Of a DNA stretch of 64,000 bases, positions 58,901 through 64,000 are shown piece by piece. The notes beneath the pieces were generated by a model. The model was given only the letters and a program-made list of their open reading frames with translations, ran no database searches and was not told the origin of the DNA. Position 1 is the first letter of the stretch. The number at the start of each line of letters is the position of its first letter. The stretch spans positions 397,368 to 461,367 of the forward strand of contig CABFPE010000053.1 of assembly GCA_900660155.1 (NCBI GenBank), given 5' to 3'. The position numbers were made by a program, and so were the translations under genes. The DNA is from Hofstenia miamia. Its lineage: Eukaryota; Xenacoelomorpha; Acoela; Hofsteniidae.

Positions 58901-61900
58901 ACACAATCAGCAATTTGGATGGCATGATACAGAAGCCATTTGGATGTGGAGAACAAACTATGATTATTTTAGCACCGATGGTGTACACTGTTAACTACCT
59001 TCAGAAATCAAACAAACTGGAAACTAACACGAAAATTAAACAGAAAGCATTTGATTATATGAAGGATGGTATGAATATTTTTATTGTTCTTAGTGAAGTT
59101 AGGATACACTTGTATTTAATGTACGGGACATTTTGCTTTATGAAACAATGTGGATTACACATCGTGTGTGCACAATGTGGAATTAATGTTAAATCAAGGC
59201 CGGCCTTAGCCAGCGCGGGACCCGGTGCAAAATTTACATGTAAGTAAAATGAAAAATTTCAATCTGTTTGCTTCCTTGCTACAGTATGCATCAATCTCAA
59301 TTAGTTATAGCAGTTACAAACCAGTTCATTCTCTGTATATGGTGGATCACAAATATATTAATTACAACATTAAGCACGAAAAGAGGCTTATTTGTTGTAA
59401 ATCAGTGTACATATTAAAGTATATATCCTAATGTTCAAATGCAACTAGCAAAATAATTGTTGATTCATATTGTGAAAGATTCAATGTTCATTTTCTTGAA
59501 TTTACTAAAACCGTTTCTGTTATTGTTTAGCGGGGTCCATGGCCTCCGCCCCTCCCCCTGGCCTCCATTAAAGCCGGTACTGTGTGGAATTAAAGTAGGC
59601 AGTTCTTACTGCGGTTTTCTTATTTGTCTTGAAATTGTTGTTGGCTTTCTTACTCTTTGATGTACTATTGTTGACCTTAGCAAGGCATTCGACAGTTTAA
59701 ATCATGCAATACTACTAAAAAAATTGGAGGTTTACGGATTCGGCAATAGTAGCATAGAAATAATTAAAAGTTTCCTGTCAGAAAGTAAACAAAGGGTTAA
59801 GTTAGGAAATGTTTTTTCTAATTATTTGAAACCTAAGAACGGAGTATCGCAAGGCACCATTTATGTTAATGATGTCAGTAATAATATTCCATCCTGTGAA
59901 ATTTACCAATATGCTGATGACGTTTGTATAATTAGTAAAAACAAGCCCATTTGTAGCAACAACTATTAGGAATTCCATAGAATGCATAACAAAATATTTT
60001 AATCAATTAAAATACACTAAAAATTAACGTCTCTAAAACTCAATTTACAATCTTTTTACCAGTCAGTATATCAAATATTGCAACAAATATTAATATCAAG
60101 CTTGAAGCCCAAACTCTAATCCAACAGTCCCATATCATATTTAGGCATTGAAATAGAGATCTAAATTATCATCAGTTCATTTCGAAGAAATTAAGAGCAA
60201 TGAATACTGGCATTCATTATCTTTTTGAAATACGAAAATTTTCCAAACATATCAAATTAAGTTACGCACTCATAACAAGCCATTTTCTTTATGCATGCAC
60301 ATTATTGAATGGATTAAGCATTATGGAGCAGAAAAGAATAAATTGCGCATATAGCCGATCAGTGCGCGGGTTGTTTAATAGCAAAGAACAAGAAACCAGC
60401 TCATGTTTACAGAAACATAACTTGCTCCGACCAAAATACCTCATCAAATACAGCGTCCTAGTAACGCTATACAAGCATATTAATAACAATAGTAAGAGTT
60501 TGCATTTTCTAAAACATTTTGTAATAAACAAGCGTAACTTTTGCTGCAAAGTTTACACCAAGGCACATCTAAGCTCTGCGAAAATTCTTTCACATTTAGT
60601 ACTATGCGCATTTGGAATGACCTCCCTTTTTAAATTAAGACATAACTTGTTAAGCCATCAACCAATAATAGGGGTTCCAAAAGAGTATGTTTACGATAAC
60701 GTTGTTTAAAATTTGCTATTTGACTATTTTTTATTTTTATTTGTAAAGTGAATCTTTATATTACAATAAACAGCTTGTTAACCCTTGTCATGCTATGTTT
60801 GAATGAATAGGCACACTGAATCAATTTCGTGCTGCTAATAGTTTTGTTGTAGGATATCAAAGAGAGTTGACTTTTCAACATCCAGATAATTCATTTAGTG
60901 CATTTGGTGAAAGTGACAAACACGGTTCGACATGGTAAGTAGATTTATAATAAAATTTGACAGTAGAATAACTTTGCAGAAAATTATAGAAATATAACTT
61001 TATTATTTAGGCTCACTTCCTTTGTTGTTAAAGTGTTTTCTGAACTCTCTGAATTGCTCTTCATTGACTCTACCGTGGTAGAAGGCGCTATCATTTGGCT
61101 TAATACTCAAATGGAAGATGGACACTTTATTGAGAATGGAAATGTCTGTCATCGTGAGATGCAAGTAATGCTGTTTTTTTAATTGATGCATTCATTGTCC
61201 AACATAAATAAATGTAATCAACATTCACTTGCGAAATTTTAGAGTGATACAGTTAGCATGTTAACCCCTTACGTTGTCATTGCAATAAACTCAGTACCAG
61301 AAGACTTAATAGCCAAATTTTCGGAAACTGGCAAGATGGCTTTGCAGAACATGAAAGATACTGTGAAGACACCTCTTCAAAGTTCAAACACCAATGGTAC
61401 ATATGCAATGGTCTTAAAAGCAATTGCTCTTCAAGGACTTAAAGTTAATATTGATGCTATTATTTTGGAAATAGAAAGACGCGCTGTTGATATTTATCAA
61501 GATGGAGGTGAGTTTTTGAAGTTATATTCGCGTTTCTTTTAAAATTTTTCCAAAAATCTACAATTTTAGAAGTAGTTTTATCTGTACCGTTAGGAGTTGA
61601 GGGCACCAATTCTAATTGTTTAGAAAAAATTTTCTAATATGCTTTGTGTTCAATGTTTGTGTTTCGACAGGTAATTTAAAATTTGCGTTTTTACTGTCAA
61701 ATTAACAGTTCAATTACAAATTAAACTGCATTTCACGATATTCATCAATTAAAATAAAACAAAAAAAATGTTTGTAGCAGATAATCTTGTCATTCAAATT
61801 TGCCCTTTGCATTTGTTCAATTTTTATTTATCATTTATATACCCCATGTGAAATAGCAAGATCGTAAATTGTTCAATACAAACATTAATGATTCTATCCT

Positions 61901-62643
61901 GATGACTCCTTGTAATTGTTTGAGAACAAGGAATTTCGTCCAAAAACATTAACGATTGTTTTTTGCTGGTAGATTTAGCATGGAAGATCATTCTTGTGAT
62001 TAGACATTCTGAGAACTAATGTGAACTAAATTTTAATAAATTTTCAATTGCAATTATTGCATTTACAATGTTGCAGTTCTAAATATTTCACTAATATAAT
62101 AAAATAATTAAAATAAATTTTACCACTGCATGTTCCCATCACATCCAAAGCACATTTATTAATTAATATTAAATTAGTAGTAGTAGAAAAAACTTAATAG
62201 GAATTTGAACAAGTATGATTTTAAAGTGAATCGTAACGTCATTAATATTTATCGTTAATTGATTTTATCAGGTTTTGGTAACCCATTTTTTAGATCTGTT
62301 GCGCTACTGGCAGCATAAAAAGCCTGAGAAGATTGATCACTGTACAGACTTTTGTCGTAAAGCTCCATCTGCAGAAGTGGAGTTGACCGCATACGTCTTA
62401 CTCTTATTAATAAATGCCGGCAAGCCCCTACAACAATTGCTTCCAATACAAAAGTGGTTGGTTTCTCAACAGAATAATCTGGGTGGTTATTCTTCAACTC
62501 AGGACACTATCATCGCACTTCAGGCGTTGTCTTCATACATCGACAACCAGGTACAAACCAATATGCAAGTGAAAGTCGAACATCAAGACGCAGTTATTGA
62601 AAATCGTTTGGTTGAAAACACACCAATTGTTTACATAACAGAG
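44359..62643 (+). CDS. TEP: Thioester-containing protein (TEP/CD109, alpha-2-macroglobulin family), 3' end outside window
   Basis: Twenty-two exon positions give about 1,250 residues. The start MRALIVLLSLFSITQT is a signal peptide, so the protein is secreted or GPI-anchored. Exons: 44359-44408, 44512-44864, 45675-45797, 45840-46004, 46289-46464, 46741-46980, 47130-47279 (or -47315), 49407-49538, 49846-50097, 51935-52090, 52292-52405, 52447-52495, 13A 55732-55870 or 13B 55947-56097, 56489-56612, 56929-57042, 57147-57371, 58695-58839, 58886-59068, 60853-60934, 61011-61164, 61243-61507, 62294-62643. All junction phases agree. Landmarks are LLQTDKPIYKPGE (MG2), FPESW (before MG7), GCGEQ (thioester, Cys about residue 923) and NVCHREMQ with the catalytic His about 115 residues later. 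TEPs bind covalently to microbial or protease targets. The C-terminal receptor-binding (MG8) region lies beyond the window. Confidence 0.93.
47130..50097 (+). CDS. TEP: TEP exons 7-9: MG4-MG5 domains, exon 7 end uncertain
   Basis: Exon 7 begins LDVTLPDGKPLSTVDD. Two phase-0 donors are possible, after TSFQ (47279) or after KESSY (47315). Exon 8 begins ERLEQLQIVASITFNG and exon 9 is GDEVKMDVTF through NPFSNQ. CD109 has about 20 more residues between the parts encoded by exons 7 and 8. A patch at 47345-47385 reads KITFLNFYINEE in one frame and would fit there, but its phases do not match either neighbour. Either a small exon is missed, the sequence has an indel there, or this lineage lost the strand. 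Confidence 0.75.
47820..47892. repeat. GC-rich end of a hAT-type MITE in TEP intron 7
   Basis: TACCGGCCGGTATTAGC and then GGCCCCGGCTGGTTCCAACT followed by CTG resemble, in reverse complement, hAT tips of the CAGAGTTGGAACC kind. The second end was not identified. Confidence 0.5.
51935..52495 (+). CDS. TEP: TEP exons 10-12: MG6 first part, with a GC-AG intron
   Basis: Exon 10 encodes FDKSIVEPGENVKLTV and GVLAVDESIRLL, the VDxSxxLL strand typical of MG6. It ends CAACAG followed by GCGAGT, a GC donor in place of GT. Exon 11 continues at VMSAINSM, matching the CD109 segment after NDITMEN. Intron 11 is 41 bp and has the only CAG acceptor I found in the gene. Exon 12 encodes SEILVITNCQLLRFY and ends in phase 1, feeding either of the two alternative exons. 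Confidence 0.88.
52600..52700. repeat. AT microsatellites in TEP intron 12
   Basis: Runs of TA occur at about 52602-52618 and 52681-52693, next to the 3' side of the antisense LINE fragment. The second could be part of its tail. Confidence 0.6.
52745..54700 (-). pseudogene. Antisense LINE reverse-transcriptase fragment in TEP intron 12
   Basis: On the minus strand the order is that of a non-LTR retrotransposon ORF2 3' half. At 54691-54041 lie AAGEDGVYPGLLRF and LKKGNPLDCNNYRGINV (RT fingers). At about 53979-53734 come TQGVKQ and the catalytic block LLMIDDTVLLA, where the usual Y/F before xDD is Met. At about 53764-53317 is the thumb with KTKLMVINA and YLGVIF. At 52930-52745 is a C-terminal CxC...H...C knuckle (CTCDNSSVKDEFHVIFRCP). 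The endonuclease is missing, so it is 5'-truncated, with several frameshifts. Clade not assigned. Confidence 0.85.
55732..55870 (+). CDS. TEP: TEP alternative exon 13A
   Basis: This 139-nt exon enters in phase 1 after ATTATTAG and leaves in phase 2 at AG|GTTTGA. It encodes about 46 residues, with ILFK near the start and FPESWVWYLT at the end. The middle (RPKATAVQMSLETTR) does not resemble that of 13B. The location corresponds to the variable, protease-exposed region of MG6. The donor context is weak, as is that of 13B. Confidence 0.82.
55947..56097 (+). CDS. TEP: TEP alternative exon 13B
   Basis: This 151-nt exon lies 76 bp after 13A, enters in phase 1 after TTTTTTAG and leaves in phase 2 at AG|GTTATT. 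It encodes about 50 residues with ILFK near the start and FPESWIWLLQK at the end, the same framework as 13A. The middle (TKKSVSSRKRS) is unlike 13A and carries a basic RKR cluster, a plausible cleavage point that 13A lacks. It is not a pseudo-exon by eye: its frame, borders and conserved ends are intact. Confidence 0.82.
56489..58839 (+). CDS. TEP: TEP exons 14-17: MG7 and CUB first part
   Basis: Exon 14 encodes IPLKAPDTITKWVASAFVIS and GLGIALNTAE, the family signature after FPESW. Exon 15 gives KKFFIRLNLPYSVKRDEEF and exon 16 gives LVSKRIGNLEISVCAFSS; both match MG7 of CD109/TEPs. Exon 17 starts PEGIRISKS, the link into the CUB domain, and ends in phase 1 just before the thioester exon. An open frame at 57704-57898 in intron 16 matches nothing in the family and is left out. 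Confidence 0.9.
58480..58562. repeat. GC-rich repeat patch in TEP intron 16
   Basis: GCGCGGGTCCCCAAGACCGG and CGCCTCCCCCTCTCC then AAGACCGGTTCTG resemble the right end of the element at 59195-59579 (GCGGGGTCC ... CCTCCCCCTGGCC ... AAAGCCGGTACTG). It is one end of a related DNA element. Confidence 0.6.
58886..62643 (+). CDS. TEP: TEP exons 18-22: thioester domain
   Basis: Exon 18 carries KPFGCGEQTMIILAP with the Cys-Gly-Glu-Gln thioester intact. Exon 19 encodes GYQRELTFQHPDNSFSAFGE and GSTW. Exon 20 ends NVCHREMQ, where the His aligns with the C3/A2M catalytic His that directs the bond toward hydroxyl groups. Exons 21-22 supply the remaining helices of the alpha-alpha toroid, with NNLGGYSSTQDTIIALQAL as the last helix signature. 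Exon 22 ends in phase 0 at GAG|GTAAAG and the next exon was not found before the window ends. Intron 18 contains a LINE fragment. Confidence 0.92.
59195..59579. mobile_element. Nonautonomous DNA element in TEP intron 18
   Basis: The left tip is CAAGGCCGGCCTTAGCC and the right tip, reverse-complemented, is CAGTACCGGCTTTAATGG. The core is AT-rich and noncoding. TGTGGAATTAA follows the right tip at once and also occurs 11-18 bases before the left tip, so the target duplication is unclear. Confidence 0.6.
59660..60710 (+). pseudogene. CR1/jockey-like LINE reverse-transcriptase fragment in TEP intron 18
   Basis: From 59670 the frame reads VDLSKAFDSLNHAILLKKLE, the RT motif around the first catalytic Asp, and later IYQYADDVCII with the YADD box. 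Between GVSQG and YVNDV about ten residues of the usual PQGSVLGPLLFLLYIND are missing, an internal deletion. A later frame (60200-60709) covers the RT thumb and the C-terminal region down to a stop. Both the endonuclease and the N-terminal RT are absent, so it is 5'-truncated and dead. It lies in the same orientation as the TEP gene. Confidence 0.85.
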
Positions 62644-63123
62644 GTAAAGGGAGTTTTACTGTGTTTTACGTTTAACATTTTATAAAATGAATCCATTTGG
62701 GCTGTGAGAAAACCAGTATTGACTTAAGTTGAATAACCTAACTATGGCAATTTAGAGTTGTTATATTTATTGATGTCTGAGTGCTTTAATATTTAATGTA
62801 TGGAAGTGGCAATGAATTGGTTAAGCTGCATATCTCTTAACCTGATATTGCGAACATAATTTGTACCTAATTAGGGAAGAGATTTAAAGGCAGTGTTTAA
62901 ATCCTGTAAATATGGAAAGTCTCAGGGAGTTTTAATAAGTGAATACCTTTATTAAGCTACCTGAAAATGGTTTTCTTCAATGAGCTTCAATTGTTAAATT
63001 TAGTATTATTACTACGGCAACCAGAAAATTAAAAATGACCATGTCTTTATGACTAAATGCTTAAATTTTGACCATCCATTTATAAAATGATCCATATAAG
63101 CAATAATATAAACGTATTTCTAT
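62644..63123. other. TEP intron 22 sequence, no exon seen
   Basis: Follows the exon 22 donor. No coding segment for the MG8 domain is found here. Confidence 0.5.
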
Positions 63124-63977
63124 TAGTGCGCTTACTCCCAATATATTTTAACCGGATTAACCGGACCGGATCTCTTAACTTAACCGGATTTTAACCGGAT
63201 CATTACATATTAGTCATATGCAAGTTAAAATTGAAAATATATTATTTTCATCCTTCAAAATGAAATTGGGCTACTCCTATATGCTAACATAAAATTGATT
63301 CGTACTGTATATATATGTACGTACTATATATATGTATTGTATATGTACAGGATTGTTCAATATATCAAATTGGTAACTTTTGAAGAGTTTACCGCAGATT
63401 TCTACTTACATTCCTCTTGAAATAGTATTCTTAGATTATGACAAAGTTTATCGAATCGATAACATTTATTCTAAGTTAGGTTATATATTATATATATATA
63501 TAATTATATATATATATATATTATATATAACATATATGGAGTTTTTTATAGCAAACATTAATAGCAATGAACGCAAAATCTATCAAAATATAATGAAAGA
63601 TGTATGTAGTTACACAACATGGAATAGAATAAAAAATTTAGAACTTTATGGATGATTTTATACAATTGAAATATAGTCTAGCAACAAAGAGCAACAAAGC
63701 GACTTCAAACATGGAGTCGAAGCATCACTTTCTATTTTCTCCTAAATTTGATAATTTTTTATTGAAATTCCGTAATTTGAAAGGCAAAATCTAGATTAGG
63801 ACTAGAATGACAACATGTTAGAATCCCTCCAACCTTTCAAAATTTCTATTGTTTTTAACACTGCAATCATGTAATCAATAAATTTTGAAAATCAAAAATA
63901 AAATTTTTTAACCGGATTTAACTGATTAGCCGGCTCCTGCCGATTAACCGGCTTTAACCTGACCGGAACCAGCACTA
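63124..63977. mobile_element. hAT-type nonautonomous element, 854 bp, 8-bp target duplication
   Basis: The left end begins TAGTGCGCTTACTCCC and the right end, reverse-complemented, TAGTGCTGGTTCCGGTCAGG. ATTTCTAT flanks it exactly on both sides (63116-63123 and 63978-63985). Both subterminal regions are full of TTAACCGG words (63150-63205 and 63905-63965). Inside are a TA-rich microsatellite (about 63484-63530) and a 91-residue open frame without a transposase motif. Confidence 0.88.
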
Positions 63978-64000
63978 ATTTCTATTACTGAGAATAAGAT

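Overview
The window is AT-rich nuclear DNA from an invertebrate animal. The evidence is a multi-exon host gene with very short introns (41-103 bp in places), long repeat-filled introns, and many families of DNA transposons, LINEs and Ty3/gypsy LTR elements. I cannot name the species. Nothing looks bacterial, and there is no operon, CRISPR array or recognisable tRNA/rRNA gene.

Three host genes are supported. (1) ANAPC13, a tiny anaphase-promoting-complex subunit, is a single exon on the minus strand (16278-16538). (2) A three-exon minus-strand gene (13106-15595) encodes about 212 residues with a mitochondrial-type presequence, a very basic centre and a coiled-coil tail. It may be an mS38/AURKAIP1-like mitoribosomal protein, but that identity is tentative. 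(3) A large plus-strand gene (44359 to at least 62643) encodes a secreted thioester-containing protein (TEP/CD109/alpha-2-macroglobulin family). I resolve 22 exon positions, with a GCGEQ thioester, the downstream catalytic His and an FPESW segment. The gene runs off the right edge before its C-terminal domain. Position 13 has two tandem alternative exons (13A and 13B) whose lengths allow an open frame only when exactly one is used.

Layout: 0.4-2.0 kb, decayed piggyBac with TTAA target duplication. 3.1 kb, a perfect Tn5/Nextera mosaic end (library artefact). 3.9 kb, short tandem repeat. 4.6-5.7 kb, dead mariner. 6.2-7.5 kb, several MITEs. 7.8-11.4 kb, an element with hAT-type ends carrying a piggyBac and an N gap. 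13-16.5 kb, the two small host genes. 17.3-38.5 kb, two fossil Ty3/gypsy elements in opposite orientations, a solo LTR and MITEs. 39.4-41.1 kb, a MITE and a dead Tc1-like element. 44.4-62.6 kb, the TEP gene, with LINE fragments in introns 12 and 18. 63.1-64.0 kb, a hAT-type nonautonomous element.

All three ambiguous bases (8807, 22295, 31916) sit at the edge of a near-identical duplicated block. At 22295 and 31916 the end of the left contig equals the start of the right contig, so those duplications are most likely unmerged contig overlaps. With the Tn5 mosaic end, this warns that local order and copy number here need care. The most interesting biology is the exactly-one exon pair in the TEP gene and the near-universal TAG (not CAG) 3' splice sites of both spliced genes.
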